Positions 1 to 10,788 of a DNA stretch of 64,000 nucleotides are shown here, piece after piece; the stretch's first letter is position 1, and every line of letters begins with the position of its first letter. A program made the translations under genes and the position numbers. The notes under the pieces were generated by a model, which did no database searches, was not told the DNA's origin, and saw only the letters and a list, made by a program, of their open reading frames with translations. This DNA is from Vandiemenella viatica (taxonomy: Eukaryota > Arthropoda > Insecta > Orthoptera > Morabidae), in the NCBI GenBank assembly GCA_031002005.1, contig JARYHS010008074.1, positions 10,796,924 to 10,860,923 of the forward strand, read 5' to 3'.

Positions 1-605
1 GATGAGTTCACCCAGTGAATGCCAGGAAAACATTCCCCAGACCATAATGCTCTCTCCTCCACCCTGGGTGTTTGCCTTCAGACGTTTCACGCCGTATGTG
101 CCAACGTCCATCTGTCCGATGGAGCATAAAACGTGATTCATCGGTAAAAGCCACCTGTCGCCATTCTTTGGACGTCCAGTTGCTGTACTGGCGTGCAAAT
201 TCCAGCCTTCGTCGCCGATGAACAACAGTTAGCGTAGGGTGCATTAACTAGGCGTCTGCTGTGGAGGCCCATGCACAGCAACGTTCGCTGAACCGTTGTT
301 GAGGATACACTCTTGGTAATCCCTTGGTTCATCTGGGCGGTCAGTTGCTCAACAGTTGAAGGTCTATTTACCGGAACGCATCTCCGTAGCCTTCGTTCGG
401 CTCTGTCGTCTATCGCCCGTGGTGCACCACATATTCCACGCCGCTGATTTTGAATAGTGCCATTTTGCCATGCACGGTATACTTTTACCACGGCGACACG
501 TGAACAGTTCACAAAATTAGCCGTTTCCGAAATGATTCCACCCTTGGTCCTAAAGCCAATAATCATGTCCTTTTGGACGTCGGATAAATCGCTACGTTTC
601 TGCAT
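1..605 (-). pseudogene. Tc1-like transposase, frameshifted and partial
   Basis: Tc1 transposases bind the terminal repeats through an N-terminal helix-turn-helix pair and cut and paste with a DDE/D nuclease. The first frame (605 down to about 245) starts at a methionine and holds the paired-like DNA-binding part (SDLSDVQKDMIIG, then VNRPSTVEQLTAQMNQ). Coding then jumps frame at about 245 into HRRRRLEFARQYSNWTS and the block VAFTDESRF, whose aspartate is the first catalytic residue. A further frame change with lost codons follows KHPG. The second aspartate and the last catalytic acid are off-window or lost. With at least two disruptions this copy cannot make transposase. Confidence 0.88.
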
Positions 606-753
606 TACGCCAACGATTGAAATGCTTTCCGATGCCCTAGGACATCCTTTATATACACTCCACTGTATTGTGCTGCCACCTGCCTTCTGTGATTGGTTAT
701 CTCACGTTGACGTCGAAAGAAAGTGGTGGTCACATTAATGTGACTGGACTGTG
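1..753 (-). mobile_element. Tc1/mariner-like DNA transposon, cut by the window edge
   Basis: The right end is a terminal sequence containing the palindrome CACATTAATGTG (731-742), followed by TGACTGGACTGTG and the dinucleotide TA at 754-755, the target expected for Tc1/mariner elements. The enclosed reading frames on the minus strand are Tc1-type transposase. The other terminus lies left of the window, so the matching inverted repeat cannot be seen. It lies directly beside a family A LINE fragment that starts near 768 and may have inserted at or in it. Confidence 0.85.
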
Positions 754-767
754 TATATTATTTTAAT

Positions 768-1506
768 TGAATCTGGATATTTGCTGCTTACCACAGGACT
801 GGAAAAATGCGATAGCAGTACCGGTACATAAAGGAGGGGTGAGAAAATTACAGTCCAATCAGTTTGACTTTTGTGGTAGGTAAATTAATGGAAAGATTGA
901 TATGCAAACACATCAGAAATTTATGTGAGGAACTTGAGTGGTTTTCAAGTAGGCAACATGGGTTCAGGCAAGGATATTCATACGAATCTCAGTTGGTGGG
1001 ATACGTGCAAGATATTTCAGATGAAATGGACAAGGGAGGCTAAAATGATAGTGTAGCACTAGATCTTTCAAAGGCGTTTGACAGAATGAGCCATAAAATG
1101 ATAGTAAATAAGGTAAAAACTATTGGAATGGATGAGAAAGTGATTTGCTGGGTAGAAGAATTTTTAAAAGGTAGAAAACAGAAAGTTAGGCTAGGAAATG
1201 CGGTATCAAAAGAAGTGGAAGTAAAAATGGGAGTGTAACAGGGTAGTGTATTGGTACCATTGATATTAATTATTCTAATGAATAACTGTGTTGATTGTTT
1301 ACTACCTGAAATTCGATTGTTTGCAGGATCAATACGATAGAGGACTGTAAACAGTTACAGGGTGATCTGGACAGGATATCTAGTTGAGTTGGTAAACATG
1401 GGATGAAGATAAATTCAAAGAAGAGTCAGCTTATTAGATACACAAATAAAAAACAAATGGTTAATTATGCATATAAAGTGGGGAAAGAATTGCTTGCTGA
1501 AGACTT
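768..1506 (+). pseudogene. Non-LTR retrotransposon family A, copy 1: reverse transcriptase part
   Basis: Translated pieces give the order typical of a LINE reverse transcriptase: a block ending DWKNAIAVPVHKG, then QHGFRQGYSYESQLVGYVQD, then LDLSKAFDRMSHKM, FLKGRKQKVRLGN, and the QGSVL block with an in-frame stop before it. The catalytic YADD-type box is not recognisable (about 1320-1330) and several stops and frameshifts are present. Downstream TIEDCKQLQGD and INSKKSQLIRYTNK lead to the thumb region, which resumes after the insertion at 1507-2133. The layout resembles the jockey/CR1-type group; I do not assign a clade. A second copy lies at 45348-51741. Confidence 0.82.
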
Positions 1507-2133
1507 TGTAACATAACAAGCGTCTGCGCCAGGTGTCTGCAGCAGACGACGCTTGTTAACGATGTATTATCTTTGAGTAATAGTAGTCAGTCTGTCTCTG
1601 ACCGCCGGACGAGATTGTTTGCGCGGAGGCACATTTCGGTCTAACAGTTTGGAAATTGTTACAGACTCACGTAAAGTAGTAAAGTGATTTATGTAAGCGT
1701 GTGATGACTAGAATTTGTGATTCGGAAGAGAACATTTTTCTGAAATTGGCTAAATGTGGTGAGAGGAACTTTAATCAATGTGGTAGATCTTTTTGTTGTA
1801 GAAACTCTTTATCCTACGAACTTGTAATTTTCTGCGAAGTTCGATTGCTTATCTAAAATCTCATATTTGGTGGTGGTATTTTTCCATTGGGTGAGATAGC
1901 TGCATCTTAATTATTACAATAAAGTCACTTTGTGTGAAGTTGCATATAAACTGTTGAACTGTTCTTTTTATTTAGTGAACCCAACACTCGAAATTTACCT
2001 AAACCTGGCGACCGCGGCATAAGAACCTTTTTTATCTGTTTAATGAACTTATTTGTGTTTCTAAGAAAGTGACTGTGGGCTCCAAATCAGTATTCAAAAT
2101 TTAGCACAACATAAAACTCTTTGTAGCCTTGCA
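1507..2133. mobile_element. Solo-LTR-like insertion in the family A LINE, 4-bp target duplication
   Basis: The LINE is interrupted by 627 bases that begin TGTAACATAACAAG and end CCTTGCA, so the termini are TG and CA as in long terminal repeats. ACTT occurs immediately on both sides (1503-1506 and 2134-2137), a 4-bp target duplication of the size made by LTR-element integrases. There is an AATAAA at about 1918. No gag or pol coding is visible, so a solo LTR is the simplest reading. A TGGCGACCGCGG stretch near 2006 resembles a primer-binding site, which would argue instead for an LTR plus a little internal sequence. Confidence 0.6.
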
Positions 2134-2137
2134 ACTT

Positions 2138-2832
2138 GAAATGTAAATATCTTGGCATTACATTTGATAACAAGCTTAACTGGGCAGGACACATTGGACA
2201 GGTGGTAGGAAAAGGTTTCAAAGTTCTGCACTTGTTGGAGAGAGTGATGAGGGGATGTACGAGAGAAGTAAAGGAATTGGGTTACAAAACTTTGGTCAGA
2301 CCATTGCTCGAATATGGTAGTGTAGTATGGGATCCTCATTTTACGTATCAAATACAGGAGTTGGAGAGGGTGCAAAGAAGGGCTGCTAGATTTGTTTCTG
2401 GAAATTATAGCAGAATGCAATCAGTGACGGATATGATAAAGGAGCTTGAATGGGATTCATTGCAAGACAGGAGGAGGATGAGGAGGGTCATGGGAGTGTA
2501 CAGTGCATATACTGGCGATGAGGCATGGAAAAATATTGCAATAGGCATGAAAAGTAGTGCATGGAAGGGAAAAGATGACCATGATCACAAGCTGGCACTC
2601 GATTTCAGGCACAAGGTGTAGGAAGATTCTCTTTTTTAGGTAAGCGTGTCAGGGATTGGAATGAGTTACCAAGGGAAATGAAGAATAACTTACCGAAAAC
2701 GTTGAAAGAATTTAAAGTTAAAATTTGTAGAGGGCAAATGTAGGTGGGTGCAGGATAGGGGGAAGATGGGTGTGAAGGGAAATTGCCACCGGAGCGTGTG
2801 CTCCATTGCAATTAAATTAGATTAAATTAAAT
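2138..2832 (+). pseudogene. Family A LINE copy 1: thumb/C-terminal coding and 3' tail
   Basis: The frame at 2136-2621 reads KYLGITFDNKLNWAGHI, then LVRPLLEYGSVVWDPH and ELERVQRRAARFV, the usual C-terminal signature after the LINE reverse transcriptase catalytic core. After a frame change near 2620 the text ARDWNELPREMKNNLPKTLK continues to about 2742. The non-coding end carries GGAGCGTGTGCTCCATTGC and finishes in a short ATTAAATTAGATTAAATTAA tail. The same 3' end recurs at 43008, 43385 and 51455-51741, so these are copies of one family that share an AT-rich tandem tail instead of poly(A). Confidence 0.85.
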
Positions 2833-2844
2833 AATTTATAATAT

Positions 2845-3246
2845 ATGCTTGAAAATTTAGAAGACGAGAATGATTTTGAAAAAATAGTTCAAATAGAAGA
2901 AAATCGACCTTATGACTGGATGAATGTAGCTGCTCGACCAAATAATAATCAACCAACAGTAGATCTAGGCAGAAGAGAAATCGATGTGAAACATAATGTG
3001 AATACTATTTCAAATGAACAGGTACTGAGTATATTAGAACATTTTATTCAAGATTAAAAGTATCAGAAAGTCAGATAAATGTTAAAACTTAACAGCACTT
3101 TATGTTTTCTCTAATTAACAACAGGAAATGATAAATATATTTGAAAAGCAATTTATTATCTACAAGGTTATTTACAAGATCTTTTAATTGAAAGAATTGT
3201 TATTCAAGGAAAAGCCGGTTCTGGAAAAGATACTTTTAAAGCTTAG
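2845..3246 (+). pseudogene. Degenerate helicase-like fragment, possibly Helitron/PIF1-type
   Basis: A 70-residue frame (2845-3057) contains YDWMNVAARPNNN and DLGRREIDVKHN, wording I associate with the region before the ATPase domain in Helitron/PIF1-like helicases. About 150 bases later another frame reads IVIQGKAGSGKDTFKA and then stops; GKAGSGKD is a near-perfect Walker A loop. Nothing downstream matches the remaining helicase motifs, and stops separate the two blocks. I read this as a relic of a rolling-circle element's helicase or a related PIF1-like gene. The family name is inference; the Walker A loop is visible. Confidence 0.42.
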
Positions 3247-3249
3247 GTT

Positions 3250-5250
3250 GCTAACCAAAACGCTAATGACCTCGTTGTCGATGCGCCCTAAAGCCACACG
3301 CTAACCAAAAGCAAAGAAGTGCTTGTCACCGAATTCTTAGTGTCATGCCGTTCCGGAGGCCTGTAAGACCTTCGCCGTACCCACCAAAGGAACACTAACA
3401 AACTATTTTTGGCCAGTGCCGGTTAGGCCAAGATTTTTATACGTAAGTTATTTCAACGTCAGTTTCCTTTGGTCTTGGCTATTAATGAGCAGAACTCAGC
3501 TTCCCGGAAAGAGCCATAGTAGGGTAGATTGTTAACTGAATGTAATTGTACCAGAAGAATTGATAACTGTCCGAGACAGCAGGGTTATGACAAGTTTGTT
3601 TAGATGTCGATATGCTTGTTTCTCAGTGAGCCGTTAGCGTCTTAACGACTGAGTCGATTACAGCGCATTAGCGCATTCTCACCTTTCTGAACAATGAGGC
3701 ATCTTATGTTTTTCTATATTTATTTCTCTTTCGGTGCGTCCCGTTGACGACTGAGAGCATTTGGACGATCGATGTTAACGGAGGGAAAAGCCGCCGAAAG
3801 AGAATTTATCTGCGTCACGGTGGAACGCGGTGGCTTAGCCGCACTGGCTCGACAAAGAGGCTTTGGTGGAATTGTTTCGACAGTGGCAAAGCGAATACCC
3901 TAAAGGCGATTACAGGGTCACAGCACTAACCCAGTAACGGTTTTGCGTCTAAAGAGTGATTGTTCTCCAACAAATATAACGTTGGAAGCCAATGTGTTAG
4001 AGCAAGAGAACATGATTGATAACACGAACATCTTTGTTCAGGAAATAAAAAGTAAGACAAAGTGTCTTATTTTATCAAACTCCTTCTGTTATTATTAGTG
4101 CGTAGTTGATAAATCATTTTATTTAAATTGTCTGTTGAAAGACAAAATATACTAATTAACAAAATTTATGTCAGTTTCGTTTGCCTGGACAGTTTTTAGA
4201 ACAACAGGTGAAAGTGTGTGTGTGTGTGTGTGTGAGTGTGGTAGAGGGAGCCTGGTGACAGAGTTTTGATTTGCCGCGGGAATAGCCTCTGGATCTATTG
4301 TTTAAGCTGGAATCCGAAGCATGGAAGGTCGTGGCTAAGGTTACATTATCAACGACAGCCCCACCTGGATGGAAACGGGGATCCCGAATTTTAGAACCAG
4401 TCGCCTAATCTACCAGATGGCTCAATCGAGCGTGGTACAGCCGTGCCTATCACATCCACAAGTACCCAGGTTCCCTAGTGGAGATACGGCCATGGCGTAT
4501 TGCAGAACTATAAACACTGCCATCACTGAGAGAAGTAACAGTCACAATGGCAACCACCGAGGACCGAATCACCCATTACGGTGATCACTATTATCATATT
4601 TTCAAATTTATTTAACATTATCAAAATCAAATTAAAGACTATAGTTGTAGAAAAACTGACTTTACTTGCGATAGAAAAAAATATGTGATTAATAGAACGA
4701 TGCTCCTGGCGACCATCACAGGTATGCTTTGCTTGCTGGCATAGCTCGCGGAAAATCTACTGTGTGTGTGTGCAGGAACCCGTGAGCTAACGTGGCCTGG
4801 CCGACTGAGAAACTGCGAACTGCGAAGCACCCTGCGGTGGCTGCCATCTGTTCCGCACTGTTTTGACGTCATTTCCGATGACACGCAGCAACACATTCTG
4901 TTGGCCGTATAAACATCGAGAATCCAGTTTGTCACAAACCTGTGCCTGTGTGTGACAGAAAGTATCCCAAACCTGTTATTTTGTATAAAGTTCATATTGG
5001 AATCGTCTGAGTAACAATAAAGTTTGCTGTAGTGAAAGTTTTCCACGTCAAGCATAGGTGGCAATGTTATCATCAGATTATGAATCCTGAAATCTCGAGA
5101 AAATTTGGTGGGCAACACTTTCTACGTATAAATATAGGTCTCTCAAGACTTTTAGTTTTCCTTTTCGTTTCATACTTTTTAGGACAACAATTAAGCAAAT
5201 TGAGTTCCTCTTCTCATTTTCCTTCCTCGTTGCCAGTACCCCTTCATTTC
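3250..5250. other. Unassigned spacer with a (TG)n tract and an LTR-like stretch
   Basis: No frame here has recognisable protein character; those at 3744-3929, 4369-4584 and 4639-5118 are short with no family motif. A (TG)n microsatellite is at 4213-4234. Between about 4720 and 5030 the order GC-rich block, TATAAA-like GTATAAACATCG (about 4908) and AATAAA (about 5016) would suit an LTR promoter and poly(A) region, but I found no flanking duplication or TG/CA ends. Confidence 0.4.
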
Positions 5251-5269
5251 TCCGGCACACTCTTGGTGT

Positions 5270-5310
5270 TTTTTTTTTATTATTATTATTATTTTTTTTT
5301 TTTTTTTTTG
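5270..5310. repeat. T-rich low-complexity tract (T9, TTA repeats, T18)
   Basis: Runs of T interrupted by TTATTATTATTA, followed by GAGACAGAGAGAGAG. It could be the remnant of a reversed poly(A) tail, but no element body is recognisable beside it. From 5310 to 6090 I see no gene: overlapping frames on both strands at 5607-5952 lack any motif. Confidence 0.6.
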
Positions 5311-6094
5311 AGACAGAGAGAGAGTACCTGTTTGTTTTTTATTCGGACAAATTCTTTTTCTCCGCAATTTTACTTCTGAGTTCTTCTGTCTTCCGCCTTT
5401 ATAGTGTATTATTTAAATCTATTATTCATCACAAAACAGAGCTTTCAGTAACACCATCTACAGTCCAGGTCGTTAAATTACTAGACCACCTTCGTTTTGT
5501 GATATTAATTACGACCTTATCTGTTTTCCGCTTGGAAGGAAATAACGTCTAAAATGCGGACAACAATCTGTAAGGAATGAATACCATTAAATTTCCCTTC
5601 AAATTATTACTTTTTTATTATTTCGTTGTGGATGAGGACGGGAGGGGTAATAAAAGGAAGCCATGTAAATTTGAGAGTACCATCCCATCGCCAGCGTGGA
5701 AACCGAGCGGAGCGTAGTCGGCTCCGGATGCGATCAAACAGGCTCTTTCCTCCCATGACACGTAAACTAATCATCACACGATCTTCTACAAAGAACAGCA
5801 CTAAGTATTTCATACTTAAACGCGCCCTACCGCAATCTAGCGAGAGACACGGGTTTAACTGTGAACAAGAGAAACATTTTACTATAACAGGCGAAACTGT
5901 TGACTTGGTTCCTTTGCTCAATTCCAAGTTTTTAATCTACTTATCCACGTAACATCGCATTTATTAGATAAGTAATGTTCAGATATTTACAGGTATTTAA
6001 CAATGTTTAGTTTAACGCTATTCGCAATAGAAGATACAACTTCTTAAATAATTAGCTTACTTTAAATTACTCGCACCCGTGCGGCCATATAGTT

Positions 6095-6232
6095 TTTGGT
6101 TTTCAGTTTTCCGTGGTCTTCCGAAATCACTTCATGCAAATCCCAAGATGGTTTCTTCAAAAGGCCATGGCGAAATTCTTTCAAGTTCCGTGCAGCCTTC
6201 CCTCCCCCCTCCCACCCCCCCCCCCCCCCCCC
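6095..6232 (+). mobile_element. SINE body fragment followed by poly-C tract
   Basis: TTTTCCGTGGTCTTCCGAAA, then CTTCATGCAAATCCCAAGATGG, then TTTCTTCAAAAGGCCATGGC match in order the SINE body seen at 16550-16730, 18866-19050 and 54095-54262. The tRNA-like head is missing here. A C tract (6215-6232) adjoins it. The frames through it are chance. Confidence 0.6.
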
Positions 6233-6239
6233 GGCCTCC

Positions 6240-7921
6240 TTTTCCGATCATCTCGACATCAACGAGGCGTCAAGTTACAACCAAACTGAAGACGCCCTGC
6301 TAAGCCCACAGATGAATTATATAGAAATTCGTCTGTGTGATTCTTTCCAGTTCACAAGCCTTGACCGTGAAGTAGCTACGTTTGCGCAGAGCAAACACTA
6401 CGAAACATATTTATCGAATTTAATTAAGCTTAATGGTTCACAAACAAACGAGGTCTCGAATTTTATAAACCTATTAAATTTAAAATTCATATTTCAAAAT
6501 TTACAGTTTTATTTAAAATCTATTTACATTAAGTGCTATACTTTATTGTATTTGACTGCACTGCAGATTACTTAGAAATCAAGAGAAGTGCTAGAATTAA
6601 CGAGATGTTAAGTTAACCTGATTTCGTTTGTCGATTGAACGGGCATGATCACAGTACATGATAGGTCGAATGCAATACTATGCGACAGGTCACCCCATGT
6701 ATTCAGCCATGAGATAGATTGTTATAGATATCAGAAGGGATGAAGTTTTCTGCCACTGCACTTCATATAAATGGTATTGCACGCTCACTCAAGGACACAT
6801 CCTTCGACGAATGGACCAATTACATTGTGATGCTTGTGGTGAATCTTTGTAATGCCAACATATAACGGTATAGCCAATCGCGTGCCTTCACTCTCTTTTT
6901 TAATCACACAGGGTAAGCGCAGGGCGCAGTTGCATCCGTGTTTCGATGCTGATACTCGCATCAACCAGAAATTAATGAATATATGTCATTTCTTATTTGT
7001 AAGTTAAAAGTAAAAATAATGTTTAATGTGCTGACTATAAAAATAATTAGAGATAAACTTATAACAAAAAATAAAATTTATTCCAAATGTTATCATTACG
7101 TATAAATTTGGAATCATTTTCGTTTATGTTTTACAAACAAGCAGTGCTTCCCATATCACAACCAATATTTGTTCAAGTCACTAAGTCCCATCAGCGATTG
7201 CAAACAAATAGCTCACTGCGTCTTATATTTTGTGGCCGACCTTTTAATTCAGATCAATACAATCGCGCCGTAGGCCACAGTGTAGCAAGTAATCATGTTT
7301 TTATAAGAAGTTAATTGGAAATAGTCGATTATGAAACTGGGAGAAGCAATTTCCGTCGTTTATTTTTCTGTTTGTAGCTTCACTGCACGCAAAACGCTCA
7401 GTTCAGTTGACGCAAATTACTTTTCCCTGGTTTGTTTTGCCAGTGTTCACACTACCATCCAATGTGCTAATGTTTCTAGACATTGTGCCCACGGAGCTTA
7501 TTGAAATATTTACGTAAATATTGAAAAATCAAACTTACGATTTAAATGTTGCCCAGTGTCATCATTTTAGCTTCCAGTAATTAGGTTAATATCTTGATGA
7601 AAATTCGGAATTATAATTTTATTAAGTTTTATCCTTACCATATTTTATCATTCATTCCACTTTTTAAAAAAATGGTACCAACTTTCCCTCCATATAGACA
7701 GAAAAAGCATAAAATTGAGATATGAATTTCATATTGATATCAAATTTTTGTTTTTGATTTCAGTGTAACAAAAATCATAACGAATATATACTGTCGGAAA
7801 TTGAAAGTGGAGCACACAGACGGTAATAGTGGAATTTTAGAAAGCTTAGTAGATATATCCAGGGTCACACCCACAAGAAACGATAGCAATTTGAAATAAA
7901 TCAGGATAAGTTTATTAACGG

Positions 7922-7954
<33 letters not shown>

Positions 7955-9770
7955 CCAAGCAATAATAAGATCAACAGTTTTGTGTTTATATAATTAGATG
8001 AAACTAGTGAAACTTCTGTTGTAAACTAGGTGCCAAATTACATTTTTTAGCTTAATACTTTGTTACTTTTTAGCAGCATGCAAGCTGAAGTTGAGTCATC
8101 TGACAAACGGTTTCGAAGAGAATCTTTAATATTATTCTGCTTCGCTTTTTTGACAAAGAGATTTGTGATTTGTTTCATACTGCTGTTTTACAGATAATGT
8201 TCTACATAACACTGTTCCAGAACATAAAACACGCACCGCTTTATCATCTTCATTAATCATGCTATATTTCTCAGTCCGCAAAGGTCGAAATTCTCTAATA
8301 CAATTATCTCGCACTTTTATTTCCAAATTAGCCATGTTGAATATTTGTACATATAACATAAACAAACTTACACATGCAGCTGTGTTAACGAGATTAGTTT
8401 AATAATGTGCGTAAGAGAGCGTACATAAACTACGTATCTTGGTCTAAAAAAAGGGGGTGGGGTGTTCGCTGGAAAGCAATGCTGAGCTACTTGGGAGGGG
8501 AGGGAGTTACGGATTCCAAGCCAGGCCACATAGCGTTTCATTTATATTATTTGTCACAGTTAAAATGAGGTTGATAACACACAATAGCATGCAAATATTC
8601 CGTCATTTAACTATCTCCGTATCTAATTTACGAAAGTCTGACAAGAGAAAAACAGTACAAAATGTCTTCTGGAATCAGTAAGGAAGAAAGCAACGTGCAA
8701 CGCGGGGGAGGGGGGGTGGTAGAGACAACAGCCACCTCGGGCTTCGTGGGGGTTCATAGGAGGCCAAATGGAGCTACGTGGCTTATGGACGCACCATAAT
8801 TGGTAAAAACAGAGTATGACGTCAACAAACCGAATCGGTGAATACGTTAGCTTAGCGTTCCTCCCGCCGCGGCCAGAAATTCGTTGGAAATCTGTCTATT
8901 CTGCGCAATATGTAGTCGCTCCGGCGCCAGTAGTTTCGTTGACGATGATACTATCATCTTAAATTATGTGTACGAAAAAGTAAATTACTTATATCGATTA
9001 GGTACCTACTTAATTAATGCCGTGCCCAAATTATTTGGTCGCGTGCCATTGGTTCGCCATCCCTGCCCTAGTTAGTCTATATAAATGCATTTTATACACA
9101 GTCATTCTAAACAACTATACGTACTTATTTTCTTCCGCGTCACTGCATTGTCCCGCTGAAGAATTCATGCCTTTTGTTTCTTGGATCGTCATTTCGTATG
9201 GATTCATTCGTAGTACGTTCGTGTATTTTGATATGACCTTGATAACTTCTTTCATTCCAAAGAACATATGCCATAAGACTTCATGCATCGCTTGATTAAT
9301 ATTTGAAAGTTTTTGGTATTATGCCAAATATCCGTATTGCGTGAGCCCTGCATCCTCGCTGAGAGAGATGTTGGCAGTTGTTTGAGTTGAATGTATCTTC
9401 TCAAGGTCCAGTTAACAATTTGAGAGAACGATTAGTATCTCCATATTATAGCCACAAGCTACCATCTCGTATCCTGGTCGTCCGTTTGTTAGCCGTTACT
9501 TTTCAGATAATGTTCTTCATATAGTATAGTTCACATATTAGCATCGAATGGCCAATACTTTGCATGTAATTTTTTTTTTACGGTTTTCAGAGGAAGTTCA
9601 GATGAGGAAAGTTTATGTTTCTGGTGTTGTGGTTAACGCTGTTGTTTTCTAATTGTTGTTACCATTATTACACAATCGATAGTTTTTAGCGTTAATACCG
9701 TCATTTACCTAGGCACGCTGACATAAGCTTTCATGATAAATAAGGACAGTATAAAATTATCTCCATATTA
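6240..9770. other. Unassigned AT-rich spacer
   Basis: No coding frame with family character, RNA gene or terminal repeats recognised. A T28 homopolymer lies at 7921-7948. GC-richer islands at 8446-8520 and 8700-8900 contain G tracts but no promoter-gene arrangement I can support. Confidence 0.5.
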
Positions 9771-9779
9771 TAATATTCC

Positions 9780-10461
9780 CTATATGTTTTAACTGTATAT
9801 ATTATTTCCATAAGGTATCTTTTTGTCACAAGCCTGTATCTTACTTCTTACTTAACCGAAATCAATGAATGAGGTGTCATTTTAAAGCTAATGGTCTTCA
9901 CTTTGGTCACACCATATTTTAAGAAATGAAGTTTTCAGAATTCGACCCTTAAAGGGTGAAAATGTCAATATTTCTAAAATACTATTTTCTGTGTTACGAG
10001 TCATTTATCTCCCTGGATACCTATCTGAAATCGTTTATTGAAGTATCATTTTAAAGATTAAGATCTCCGCTTTAGTGAAGTCATATATTAAGATAGAAAT
10101 TTTTCGGAATTCGACCAATAAAGGACAAAAGTATCAATTTTTTGCAATTCGTTTTTGTGTCACGAGCAATTTATCTCCCTTAATATCTAACCGATGTAGA
10201 TAAATGAGGTATCATATTAAAGAATAAGGTCTCCACCGTGTTAACATTTTAAGAAAGGAATTTTTTGTAATTTGACCATTTAAGGGCTATTATGTTAATT
10301 TTTCTAAAATGCGTTTTTTGTATCTCGAGCCATTTATCTTCCTGGATATCTAACCAAAATCGATAAATGAAGTAGAACTATGAAGAGTAATGACTCAGCT
10401 TTGGTGACAACATATTCAACCTCACTATTCATCGAATTTTTTTCGCGAAATTTTCGTCTAG
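9780..10461 (+). repeat. Diverged tandem array (~180-bp unit) ending in hairpin and CTAG
   Basis: About four diverged copies of a unit with the landmarks ATTTATCTCCCT, ATCTAACCGAAATCGATAAA, GAGGTATCATTTTAAAG, TTTTAAGAAA and AATTCGACCCTTAAAGGGC. The block ends CCTCACTATTCATCG, then a short hairpin CGAAATTTTCG, then CTAG (10458-10461). The same unit and the same end occur at 54840-57262, and the unit also at 33610-34262. This looks like the 3' part of an interspersed element with internal satellite-like repeats (DINE/MINE type), not a stand-alone satellite. Confidence 0.65.
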
Positions 10462-10788
10462 TAAATCTGTAAACGAGCTGGGTGTGTCTGAGAATTGGAA
10501 ACGGCATCACACAAAAATTACCGCAGCAATTTGATCGGTGTTTCCAAATTCTGAGAGCGTTTGGTCCAGATTAAAATCTGAGAAAAATAGCTTCCGATTT
10601 CTATTTCCAGAGGAACAGAGCAAGATTTTTTTTATTATTTTTTTTCAACTGCTTTACATCTCTCAACAGAGCAAGAAATCATAATCATTTCTAAATGGGA
10701 GAACTATGCGCCACAGAACACTTTGTGTTTGAGATGAGCACTCCTTTCATGAAATACTGGCATACATTACTACTTTTTGGTTTCTGTT

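Noticed and set aside
4339..4430. Possible tRNA-like SINE head
   Set aside because: Weak A-box resemblance and no proper B box (the sequence lacks the GGTTCGAATC form); no tail or flanking duplication found.
4720..5060. Possible solo LTR
   Set aside because: A TATA-like site and AATAAA are in a plausible order, but no TG/CA ends or target duplication could be found.
5607..5952. Overlapping ~107-residue frames on both strands
   Set aside because: No motif in either, no promoter or poly(A) context, and mutual overlap suggests chance.
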